64,000 nucleotides of DNA, taken from contig NC_088312.1 in assembly GCF_910592395.1 (NCBI RefSeq), forward strand, positions 8,308,001 to 8,372,000, given 5' to 3'. Of this stretch, positions 1-12,288 are shown piece after piece; the first letter of the stretch is position 1, and every line of letters starts with the position of its first letter. The notes beneath the pieces are model-generated. The model saw nothing but the letters and a program-made list of their open reading frames with translations. It made no database searches and had not been told where the DNA came from. The position numbers were made by a program, and so were the translations under genes. The stretch comes from Lineus longissimus. Lineage: Eukaryota; Nemertea; Pilidiophora; Heteronemertea; Lineidae.

Positions 1-3000
1 TAGACTTCTACTGCCTTCTTGGGTCATCCTTCTTGTGACGTCTTGGACAAGATTCAAGTCAGACTCAGTAGTTCACTTGAATATCAAAGAGTATATGATA
101 TACTGTGGCAGACTTCTCCTGTCAACTTTTGACATCTTATTTGTGTCTTCTTTGAAAAGGTTCAAGTAAGGCCCCCGGCTTACATTAACTGTTGCAGTTT
201 AGGAATATGAATCAAGCAGTTTAGGATCAGCTTTTTCGTACGGCTACATCATATCCATTGCCTCCATCTTTGGAAGAAAACAGGAAATCGTATAAGACCC
301 GCGTGGTTGTAAATTAATTAACACACTAAACTGCTTTATTTTATTGGATGTCTTACTCGGAATATATAACGATGGCGGCATATCACGCATTCTGAATATT
401 CGCACATCGGCCCCTACATATCATGCCTATATCACAGCGCTAATATAATTCACCTTATGTCTGAAATAAACTTAATACTCTAATCTAATGACTGAAAGAG
501 CATTAAATGGTGTTTCCTTGGCAACACGGTCCCTTAATGGACAGCCAAGACCCTAATCTGGTAAAATGTGTTTCTATTGAAAATAAAGAGGGTCTGCCTG
601 ACGGACGGGTTAGTCCCATTTCTGGTCAATGAGTGATGCTAAGCGGCCTGTTTGTCGCTGAACATCTATTATGATACGTCTGGGAAATCATAGTTATGGC
701 ACAAAGCTAGCACAATCTGACAATGGCCCAAAGGAAAGCAAACCTGGCCGCTAATTTCATGAATTCCACCCGCAGCGCATCTGACGGCTGTAGTCAATAG
801 CGTTAACATGACACATTAGTTGGCAAGTGTTAAATAGTGCAGAGCCAGGAAAGGCTAGGCTCGGTTTAAAGAACAGTAAGGGAAGTATTTATCTCTGCCC
901 AGTCACAAAGGAGGCGACGACGAATACTATCAACTGTTGCTTATATTTCTAGAGCCGTAGAGGGGGGAAGACTAGAAATCAACTAAGGCTCGTAATGTAA
1001 AAGATCCACCAGTAGCTTCACCCCACCCACTTAGCTATGAAACTCCTCACTCAAGTTCCAAAGATTAAAGTTTAACCAGTTTTATTCTCGGCTACAAAAT
1101 TAATCATCATCTGCATAAGTGCAAGGCAAAACAGAAGTCAAAACAAATGTGCAATAAATATTAAAGTAGGAAAAGCTGACTCCAAAAAGCGTCATTCCTC
1201 CGCAGTGCATTAGTGCCAGCCCAACAATGACTTCTCCTGCTTCTGTCCCTTTAAGCAAAGCGACTTACTGCCATTGTATTTCAATGAAATTATCCCATTA
1301 ACTGCTGCATTACATCTCAATACCTATTTTCACCAAAAACGAGCTTCTTGCCGACAGAGATGCTGGGTCATCAAATTCTTATCAAATGAGAAGATCTAAG
1401 GATTAGCTCTAATTAAATCTTCATTCTAATTGATTTTAAGAACCATCTTTCTCGTGTCGTGTCTTAAAGAATTAGATGGATACTGTTCGCTATGAGAAAA
1501 CAAACTGAAGCAAGCATAACATCACATGATGCAGCCATTGGACTATGAGCTCCTTGAGGCAGACATTTTTTCTTTGTGCCGATGATTTTGTTCCACAAAT
1601 TGTGTCCTTAATTGGCACCTCTGGACTGTTATACTATGTACCTTTACTAGTTACGAAGAAACACTGAATGTATTCTTCTTTAACTTACCAGTAATGAAAG
1701 AACATTAGATGCACCTTGTATATCAGGTATAAAAAATTAATGTTCCTGACAGTTCTTGGCATGTTCACCATCCTGACCAAACTAATCATGTTTCAAAATC
1801 AATGATCAAGAGATGTCTAGTATTCCCAAGTTGACTTTTCATCATCAGCGAACAATAAATTTCAATAAAGAACTGATTTCAGTTTTCCATGCTGGTGCCT
1901 TTCAACAACGAATCGCATCAGGTGATATGTTACCATTATTTATCATGAAAGCAAACCAATCTTGCCATATCATCCAGCTGAGGAGAGAGGCATTCTCAAG
2001 GGAGTCCCTTATCATGCTGAAGTCAATGTTATTTGATGTGTTAACCATCACTGGTTTGTGAAAATGGCAGATTTTTAATATCGGATGGAAGATTGTCCTT
2101 CTTTCAAAACATGTTATGCCTATTATGTCCCTGTATGTTAAATATGCGATACGGGGCTTATTTCCGCCAGCACGAACCTAATTCATAGAGTTCCTTTCTT
2201 AAATGCATGCACTTTCTAATGTAGGTATCTAGATCGTTGAAGTACTATAATGTACACATACGTTAGCGCCTGTTGGCAACTCCCCCTGCGCCTCCTTTTA
2301 ATAGACCCTGATACCCTTGACATTTGCTCCAGAGTGCCGAGGATCAAATAGCCAGACGTTTGCTCAAATTCCTAATGGTGGCTGATGGCATCACATTACG
2401 TATATCCGCAGGTGCCATCATCATTACATGGCAAAGTTTATATCAATTTTCAAATACCAAAAGCCTCTCAAGTCACAGAATACCACCAGACTTAGAAGCA
2501 CAATAATTCAGCTTCGACATCATGATTTTAAAGGGCAAGGCACGCGCGCATTTCTTGGCTACATTTGTAGATGCCCTGGTAAGAAACACACCTTAAAACT
2601 CAAAAAAACGTGTTCAATTACAACCGTTACATCCACTCAGATGTTCATAGTGAAACCTCAGTGTGCAAGGACTGAGCGTGCTAACATTTAGTCCCAGGTA
2701 TCTCGCTCAACATGTCAAAATCAAAATAGCCTGACATTCGCATGCACCGATATCCCTTATTCCTCTTTGCCATGGTGTTGATAGAATCTCTTCTGCTTTC
2801 ACTAGACCATCCACCATAACGCGAAAATTTATTGTTCCAGCCTGTTTCTCGGGCAACATCGTTGATAGTGTAAATTCCAAATAATGAAACACTTCAACAG
2901 CAACATCCTGATGGGCTTGCAAGGGGCGACATCACTCGCACTTAGTCACTGTGACCTTGTCCGTCTGGTACATCAAATATTTGCGATGTTGATTTAGTGA

Positions 3001-6000
3001 AGCCTCTCTATTCTCATCCTGGCATAATCAGTGGTTTTCAATTTGTAATACTCCGTATGTCGATACGAGGTAGGAGAATCAAAAACCTGTGTCTTAGGAT
3101 ATGGCGAGTATTTTCCGCAAAAACCTAATAGTAAAAGACTCCACAGCGCAACATTACCACATATACATCATGATACACCAACTTGTACTTAAAGGTGGAC
3201 ATCGTTGTCTGAGTAGCACTTCACAGCCCCTGATCCGCGCCAGCAAACTCCAATCACTAAATTGAGGGGATGTGCCAAGTCATTTCTTACACGGATCTCC
3301 TATCCAATTAATTCTTTAATGAAGAGTATCGATAGTGAAAGTGCCATGGCCCAGTATAGATATGGCAATTGTTTATCTTGCTTAAGTCGGGATTAATGTC
3401 TTCTGACCTTAGGCACCAAAGAAGTGATGAGCTAATGAGATTAGCTTGACCCTTTCTGCTTTATATGTTGACACATTTGTTTTAGGAGGAGAGATACTTT
3501 CAATGTACAGCAAGGCCACACTTTCTGCTCACATCTCGACATAAACTGCTGCAGCAAAGGATCCTTTATCTTAAATCGCCAAGGTCAATGGGAAAACCTA
3601 TCAACATGGGCATTCACTTAGAAGATCTCGTTTAGCCTTTACTGACAGTACCATTTCATTCTGGAGTAAATCATGCATTTTTTATATCCAAATTGCGACA
3701 GGGCTAAAAGGAAAAGGCTAAATCCAGTTTTGATTGCCGTGCTGAGCTCATGTAAACATACCGCATCGTCAAATACTAAATTTCCCATTAATGTTGTTCC
3801 CCAATAAACTGATATCATCTCTTTTTATGAATAAGCTATCCTTGCCTTGTCTCCAATCTTTGCAATAGACAAACAATTACGTTGGAAATGCTTGGTAGAT
3901 CCGCTGCGGTCAGGGAGGACCGATCTCATCTGATCGACTGGCTCAGACTAAGTCAACAATTAACATGCTTGATTGATGAGTTTTATTACATATTGATCTC
4001 CGATCGGTTCACCCTAAACAGACAAAAGAATATAGTACATGCATCAAAAGTACATGTTGTACTAAAGCTTAAGAGGATCTTGCTCAATTTGAGCTGGAAT
4101 GGATGGAAAGATTTAAGTTTCTTTCACTCAAACATAGGTATTGCGTCACGTACATTTTTCCTTAAAACCATCCTTCAAAGTACTGAAAAAAGTTAACGTC
4201 ACTTGATATTGGGGCTATGTCTTGATCTATACTGTGGCTTTCGATCCCTTCCTCAAACAATACAAGTTAATAACTTCCCGATTTAGACAAAGGCTTGTCA
4301 GAGCAGAGGGTAGCAACGAAAGAAACAACTTACACTTTTGATATGATACTTTCTTCTGTCGATCGATTTCATATCGGCCGTTTTCTAGCACTTCCAATCG
4401 ATATCAGATTCTAGTACTGATAGGCAGATGATTTCCTGCAAGAGACTTTCTTTCAGAGTCATCAACATAAAACAAGAATGAAAATTTGGCAGAGCTTTAT
4501 TTTGTAGAAGCCGATCATTGTCCAGCTAAGGGTCTAGGTCGATGACCACGGCGACACCTAATTGATTCATTTCATGATCACGGCCACCACGTCGACACTA
4601 AGCCATGAAAATGATGAATTTAGGGTGGAATGATAATAACATCAACAGGTTTATAGCCCTAAGAATGCTGCTGATTTCTTTATGAAGAAAGAAACCATGG
4701 AGACAACTTTATTAGCTAGCTCTGAGTCACATCATCTGCACCATTGTCTTTGCGTTATTGCCAGATTTTTGTAAATTGATGGACTGGGTATTGAAAGAAA
4801 TGGATGACAAGTCAAGAAGTCACCAAGGAAAATAACGGCCTTATCATCTTTAAAAACGCTAGATGGAACTGTGGTGGTGTAATGTTGGCGGTGGATGCAG
4901 AATCAGGTGATAGTGAGTTCAAATCATCAGATGCATATGTTGAGGGGACACGTCGGTACTAAGTTGGTGACCACTCAAAATCTTGACAGCTTTTCTTTCA
5001 AAATATGCCATCAAAGCATCTATTCTAAATCAGTGTTGTTTTGTGGGTGAGCTACAAGCACCTGAATAACATATGATTGTATACCTCTGTGGAACATTTC
5101 GACAGAATCAAAGTTTTGGCACACATCCTAATAGTTTATGCTTTTATCTCTAGAAAGTCATTCTCACACACAATATGAATACAAGATCTGCTGAGCCAAT
5201 TAACCTAACAGCTTCACATGACTCATAGTGTTAGGATTGTCACTTCTAGAATTGACCAAATTATCACCATATCACACAAATGAATCAGCATTATCTGAGG
5301 TTTGCCAAAATGTCTGAATCAGGAATATATTCTGTATAATGATCAGGATTTCCGAAGAAAAACTGGTGATACTGGGTTAATCATGGAAGTTTCAACTTTG
5401 ACTACCTCAAACAAAGTAAGTAGGACGCCAAAGTAGTTTTCACCTCTTTTGAGCTTGTCCTACATAAATATCGAAGGAAGGCCCTGCCAACCGCAACATT
5501 TCTACTATCATATCATTTATTCCAACTAATCGACCTCGTAAATCTAATAAAAATGGACGCTCGCTGCATTGATTAGGTTTTTATCAAATTATAAAGCACT
5601 ATGCATGACATCCGGACAGCATTTAAAAAATTCATCTCTCCCGAGATTTATATATCTGGCCTGTCCTTGGTGGGTTTGGTTAGTCACAAACTAATTAATA
5701 AAACAACAACACGAGAAACATCCTTCTGCCGTAGAACTGAGATCAAGTGAGAGATTGGCTGAATTTTTCATGTCTGTATGAATTGTTCTTGGTCAAAACA
5801 AACTTGACTTAGTGAACATGATAAACATTTTCGTGACTGGACTTGCAGAGCAGTCTATTCCTGCAGAATATATTCCTTTAACATTAGCCACATAATTGAT
5901 GATCACCAAATTACTCTATTAACATGATACATTTATCTATTAAGTTAATATTTAATATCTCATTTTAGCTTTTATGAAAAGCATGTATGTGACACATAAT

Positions 6001-9000
6001 GATAGGTTTTTATGGTCTACCACACTGCGGCATCAATTGACAAATTAAACGAAGGATTTTTTTATTGTAGGAAATGAAGCAGCTAGCAGAATTATCATTC
6101 TACCGGTGCCAGTGGGGGTGGGAGGGGGGAGAATGATCACTCTCTTTTGTAGTCATGGCATGGCATTGTTGGCCTACTGTCAGTGTCACTTAGCATCAAA
6201 ATTTGTCCCAAGGGTCATTTGTAATTTTTGTGATGCGCTCAGGATACAAGGTTGATGAGACATTTGCGCAGTTGTTTCCATTCTCACTGTCAGAGTATTG
6301 AGTGCAGCTACCTAGAATAAGTGGTACAAGGCCTGCTGCTCAGCTTACTGAAAGTACCAAGATGATGCCTCTTTTCCTGATCATCTTGATCAGGGTTTTG
6401 GCGATGTTTTTCTCGCTTTCTTTTGATTTTGACTTGGATATTTCTTTGTACCAAACTCATTCAATTATCTTTCAATTCTCGCCGCAACAGCCACTGAAAA
6501 TGTTACCACTTACTCGCCAGTCTGTCCAGAATATCATATTTAAATTTCAGAGTGAGAGCTGAACATGTTATGTGATGGGAGGCGGTCTAACATTGTCAAA
6601 TCGACTGCAGAATGGTTTAGAATTTTATAGATGGTTCTGCCTCTCAATAGTCAATACAGCCCTGTCGTCTCTTTCATGCAAGGGCTTGAAACATGTCCGA
6701 CACATAAATCAGTCTCACAGTCTCACATTGATAGACCATCCAGAGATAACCTGAGCCACCCCGTCTTTATGTCCTGGTGATAACCGCATCCTATGTCCAC
6801 TGTCCTTCCTTCCCGGAGGACCTATCACAATGATTTGTAGCCGTACAACCCTATGTTGGCTCGTGGATCATATTTGTTCATATTAAGCTAATTCTATTCC
6901 ATATCATCTGATGAGGATTTCTGTGCATGGACAGTACATCTAATTGTTAATGCATCGTAATGGAAAGCATGAGAGCTGGGGAATGAGCAGACCATGATAC
7001 TTCTCTGTAGATGCAGTAGTATTGGAGAAGTCATCTGTCGAAATAAACTGATCTGCAGCGACCTAATCAAATCTGGCTTTAGCAACAATTCGTAGCCACC
7101 CTCTGGGTGTTCCAGATTAATGTAAGGGGCAAAGGTCTAGGCCATTATGGAACCATCTCGACCTTGACCCACAAAACCAACTCAAATTGTCATGATTTCT
7201 CAAAGTCAAGGTCACACAACTATATTTGAAAAGTCAAGGCCACACAACTATATTTGAAATTGAACATATGCAGTTATCGAATCAAATATCTGTTTTGCCT
7301 AGAATGTGTAAAACTGGCTGACTTTCCTTGAAAGGCATTGTTTAACGTTGATAAATTACCTCATCCTGGTGTTTAAAGATTTCCCTATAGGCCTTGCAAT
7401 ATGCCATTAACACCTGAGAGATGTTCAAATTGGCAGCCAACACTCCAGATACGGAGCAGATGGCCATTTATTTCGAATCTGTCATATTGACAACTATTGC
7501 CAGGGAATTATCTAATGCATAATGAGGAATGTTGTACCATCCATTCTAGAAGCAAAATGGCTCAAGAGATACTAGCAGTGAATTCAAATGTAAATAATTA
7601 CGAAACATTGAAGGTTTTGTTCTCCTAGGGGATGTACCATGAAAGAGCAACAGGGTGGCACACCCTTGTATTTTTTCTTACTTTGAGTGTCGCCACTCTC
7701 TCACTCACTTGTCTTAAGTTGGGCTTCTAAGTCCAGAACATGTCCGGTCAGCCTATTTCGTAACCAACAGGCATACATCGCTTTCCTTGTTCATTTTCAA
7801 ATCCACAAGCGGTATCCGCATTGCTTTAGACCTCCTAGCCTAAGCAAAACTTCGCATGGTGCTAAAGAAATGCACGAGTCACACACTTTTAGTGAGAAGT
7901 GTTATCAAGAACAAATTTTCTGATTGAAATATTGATCATATTGTACCTAAAGCAAGCTAATTGGTACATACACAACGGAACATGGTCATAAACCTAAATC
8001 ATGACATGCTATAACATATCCGGTAACTATTGTTGCCTTCTTTCTTACCAGCAACATGAACATGATGAAGATTGAAGCCACCCTCGAGCCGCATGACAAA
8101 TGTAATTACTCCCTCTGCTAATTTATGGCATCGAGCTACAATTAAATTTTTCTAAACAAATGTAGAACCTGCCTTATCAGATGGGTGAGTCGATTTCTTG
8201 TAATTTGTAATGAATTAATTAGCCACTTGAGGTGTACATTGCGCATGTCTTTCATATTGCCAAAGCAAATATCTTTGTCTTTTTGAATGTGACTACTAGT
8301 ATAAAAGTCAGACCAAAATTCTGAAGACAATGCAAAAACCGATAGTTTGAAAATATTTTTAATGACTGAAGTAATGAATTTGCCTTTTGCCTTTTTCCAG
8401 TTCAGAGAAATAAGAAACGATTTTAAGTTGTTCCTAACATTTTCAATATAGTGAAGTCGCATCAAACCTCTTTATAGTGTCGTAATGGATGTCTGTGGCA
8501 AAGTGAGGTCTACCAGTCAACTTAGCTCCACCATAGACTAGTGGCCGGAGGCTGACGGGGCGAGCTCTTGTAGTAGGAGGGGCTCAGTCGATGTACCTTT
8601 AGACTAGTCATTCCCAGATAAAACTAGCATATAACCAAGTAACTTCTTCGTAGCGACATAAAATGTACGGGGAGCCGTCTATTAACAGATCGCTGAACTG
8701 AAATTGTGTCGATGACGGTCTTCAACAGCAGCAGGTTTGGGTTTTTTTCAGGGGGCTTATCACTGTCCTGCTTTGCCTTGTCTGATTCCGTGCGTTGCCT
8801 TTTTTATCTTTACTTGTGTCTGCTCTCTAAGAACCATCTCACTCTAATTGTAAAAGAAAGATCCATCATTTAGACCTCAAACCGCAGAGAGATTGTAACT
8901 TTCCTTTTCCCATGTGTAACGAGGTTCTTTATCTCTCAATACCAATCTTTGACTTACCCTTTCTTGGACAGTCACAGGCACTGGAAAAGAAATGAAAACA

Positions 9001-11351
9001 GGAATTAAATCGTCATACAATATCAGGTTCTGGTCTCGGTCAGGTATTACCCCGAGAATATCAGTCAGGTTTTATCCCAGGGAAGGGTGGAAGGGTAAGG
9101 GTGAATGAGACCGCTGAAATCCCAATGTAACGTTTTAGCCTTTTAAAATCTGCAGTAACTGTGCTGCCATCTGTAAGATGTGACTCAATCTCCACGGTGT
9201 TCATAGCGAATGGACCAGCCTTGGGAGGGTTCGTCCTTCCAGGAATAGATGGAGTGAGGATAAGAGAGATCTGAAAGCGCCACTGTTTCATGTAGCAACG
9301 AGCAGTCAGGAAGTAAACCCAGTCTTTTCCATAACAATTGTTATGAGTCTCTGTGGGACTTGGAACAGGGCATCTTTTCTCGGAATATACCAGTTTACAA
9401 ATAATTCTATGGTATCCACCGGTACCAGCACCATAATCATCCCAACGTCATTCTCTTGTTCAACTGATCTTATGCTCGACTAATTTAGAAATGAACTTTC
9501 TCTTAAATGACTCTCTTTGGCCAACCAGCAAGCTTAGATTCGCAACTTAAAAGTCAATGGACGATATCAACGGGCTGCTATAGTACCGCAACCAGGAGAC
9601 ATCCCGAACAGAACTGATTGATACACCGCATTGTCAATAATTCTTTCTTGTATCCAATCTATTTCTGTACCAGATAGCCAATAACGGATGAGCAACATTG
9701 ATTTGGGTAATTTGGGAAAATCCTTGAAGCGGTCTTTCTCCAGACTGTAAACGAACAATCTAACAATAAGATGCGATAGGGGCGCCCAGGCGGACAGGTG
9801 AGGACTGCAGTAGACTGCCGATTCAGATGATGAGCTGGTCTAAGGGTAGAATCAAGTCATCCTGCTGCACGTCCTGCAGTCAGAGATATCTTCGTTCTTT
9901 CCCAAGTAATGGGATTTTTTGACAACTCAGCTCCTCTGTCCACCATGCGGAAAGGCCCAGAACTGCCATGTATGTATGAACTCTGACTATTGAGAAACTA
10001 TTCACTGATTGACTTCCTTATGTGGCAGTAAACAAATTTAAGAATATGATGATGTTTGCGAAATGACAAGACAATCACTTCATATGCCCAGGTGGCGTAA
10101 ATGGTCCTACATCATTTCCCCGTTATTCCTAGTGACTTCGACCTGTATCAATCCACGCAGCCCCTTACAGATGGTACCGTGGTCAATACCAGACACACAG
10201 CTTCAAGTCATTCACCTTGTCACCTGAGACTAGCCTTACCATTTTTATTGATAATACGATACAAATTCCTGATGTAGCTATCCTTTGTAGGCTTCTTTCT
10301 ATACGGATAGTGGTGGGCATCTGGGGAACAGATTGCAAACCCACATCAGAGGATCTGGTTGCTAGCATAGATCTCTCTTCATTGCAGCTAACTTGCAAGC
10401 ATTGGTTTGACTAACACCAAGTAACAAATAGGCCCTATACCTATGGCTGCAAGGCAGCAAAGCCATGGCAGGGTTGGCAATATCAAAATATGCATAGAAC
10501 CAATATCAGGTACAGGCGTGCACAGTACCATCATTTGGCAACAATTATCCAAATGCGAGGATCGGTGCGAAAAAGAGATCACCAGGCAATGTTTCGAGCT
10601 TAAACTAATAAATCAAAGTCATGCAAAATGTAGTTTATAGCTGAGGCGACAAGCGAAAAAGGATGTGATGAAACAGGAAGGGTCCATTTTGGGGCATGGA
10701 ATCCTAGGCAAATCTGAGATGTGATGACATACCTGCCGAGTATGTAATGACAGCTTTTTTTATCAAGTCTCTCCCCTTGTTCATTTTGTTAGCCTCACAG
10801 CCAGTATAGGTACCTTTCATGTTACTTAGGTAGATTCCAGAACCACTCTGAAAAATCACATCCATGACAAGAATGAAGGCTACAATTGCACAAAATCAAT
10901 TCGCTTTATCAGCCAGCCTTTTCATCATCAAAGATGAGATAAACCATTATTTCGGACAATGTTCTGGCTTTTCTATTTGAGGACACAGCTTTAAGGGTCG
11001 GTAGCATTGTTACCAGGACAAGAGATAAATCAATACGACCATTCATCAGGTATCGCGAGGAAGTGACTTTCATGTATTGACTCGTTCCTTTCAGTTCGTA
11101 TTGACATTCGATACTTTACAAATGTGTCCTCATCGGCTATATTGAAAAGCAGGTAAACCTCATCAGAAGCAAATAGCTGAAGAAGAAGTCTGGTAAAGAG
11201 CTACTCTTTACCGATGTTGTTCAGGCAGAGCTTCCTGGATCAAAGTTGATAATATTGCCCTCTAGAGGGAATATCATGACTTTGTTTTTAGGTACTTAGC
11301 TCAGGAAACATATCAGTGACTAAATTATGGCTGAATATCAGTTGCACAGTC
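1..11351. other. Gene-free AT-rich region, left part
   Basis: I find no coding region here that I can support. The open frames are short (under about 110 codons), lack recognisable domains, and are not linked by splice sites into anything family-like. The DNA is mostly unique. Small features seen: an RFX/X-box-like motif GTTTCCTTGGCAAC at 512-525, homeodomain-type TAATTA cores around 310-330 and 1400-1440, and a G-rich stretch near 6108-6128. A regulatory landscape of a gene beyond the left edge is possible but is inference only. Confidence 0.6.
7202..7257. repeat. Two-copy 28-bp tandem duplication
   Basis: A 28-bp unit beginning AAAGTCAAGGTCACACAACT is repeated head to tail once, with a single visible T/C difference between copies. 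This is a simple local duplication with no sign of a larger array. Confidence 0.8.
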
Positions 11352-11935
11352 TGACCTAGTATAACGCCGCTCTGCAACCATGTAACTACGCTCTGCTACC
11401 ATGAAACGCCGCGCGCCCTGTTACCATGTAATGCCGCGCGCCCTGCTACCATGTAACGCCGCGCGCCCTACTACCATGTAACGCCGCGCGCTCTGCTACC
11501 ATGTAACGCCGCGCGCCCTACTACCATGTAACGCCGCGCGCTCTGCTACCATGAAACGCCGCGCGCCCTGTTACCATGTAATGCCGCGCGCCCTGCTACC
11601 ATGTAACGCCGCACGCTCTGCTACCATGTAACGCCGCGCGCTCTGCTACCATGTAACGCCGCACGCTCTGCTACCATGTAACGCCGCACGCTCTGCTACC
11701 ATGTAACGCCGCGCGCCCTGCTACCATGTAACGCCGCACGCTCTGCTACCATGTAACGCCGCACGCCCTGCTACCATGTAACGCCGCACGCTCTGCTACC
11801 ATGTAACGCCGCGCGCTGGACACGGGATGTTGGTTCTAATAAACTGGGATACAACCATCAGCCGATACCCAGTTTAACGTTAGGGCTGCCCCTCCAGAGG
11901 CTGTAAATCTTGACCTGGCAGTTTATAAGAATAGT
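11352..11935. repeat. CpG-rich 25-bp minisatellite with unique tail (copy 1)
   Basis: About 18 head-to-tail copies of a 25-bp unit, consensus ATGTAACGCCGCGCGCTCTG followed by CTACC, occupy about 11361-11815. Variants GCGCG/GCACG, CTCTG/CCCTG and CTACT/CTACC are shuffled along the array. The first two units are shorter (about 21 bp). The array is followed by a roughly 120-bp non-repeated tail containing an 8-bp perfect stem (AAACTGGG at 11841-11848, CCCAGTTT at 11868-11875). Array start, array and tail recur at 12013-12288, so they behave as one duplicated unit. The period is not a multiple of three, so this is not coding. Confidence 0.9.
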
Positions 11936-12012
11936 CATAGTGAATCAAGTTTATGTAGATGCGTGTACGAATTTTAAGATCAATGAAAATAGTGATCTTT
12001 TAGCTCTCTCCG

Positions 12013-12288
12013 TTGACCTAACTACGCTCTGAATACCATAAACGCCGCTCTGCTACCATGTAATTACGCTCTGCTACCATGAAACGCAGGGCGCTCTGCT
12101 ACCATGTAATGCCACGCGCCCTGCTACAATGTAAATCCGCGCGCTCTGCTACCATGTAACGCCGCGCGCTGGATACGGGATGTTGATTCTAATAAAGTGG
12201 GATGAAACCATCAGCCGATACCCAGTTTAACGTTAGGTTTGCCCCTCCAGAGGCTGTAAATCTTGACCTGGCAGTTTATAAGAATAGT
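12013..12288. repeat. Shorter second copy of the minisatellite plus tail
   Basis: This copy begins like copy 1 (a TGACCTA start followed by short degenerate units). It has only about six units of the CTGCTACCATGTAACGCC type and then the same tail of about 120 bp, ending at GTTTATAAGAATAGT. The stem in the tail is broken here by one change (AAAGTGGG instead of AAACTGGG). The two copies are separated by about 80 bp of unrelated DNA. They look like a duplicated mobile or segmental unit in which the array expanded in copy 1 or contracted in copy 2. Confidence 0.85.

Noticed and set aside
961-985. GGAAGACTAG, matching the first bases of miR-7
   Set aside because: The similarity stops after about ten bases and the flanks do not form a miR-7-like hairpin with a plausible star strand.
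9061-9291. 76-codon minus-strand frame containing TVEIESHLTDGSTVTADFKR
   Set aside because: It reads somewhat protein-like, but I recognise no family and see no neighbouring exon.
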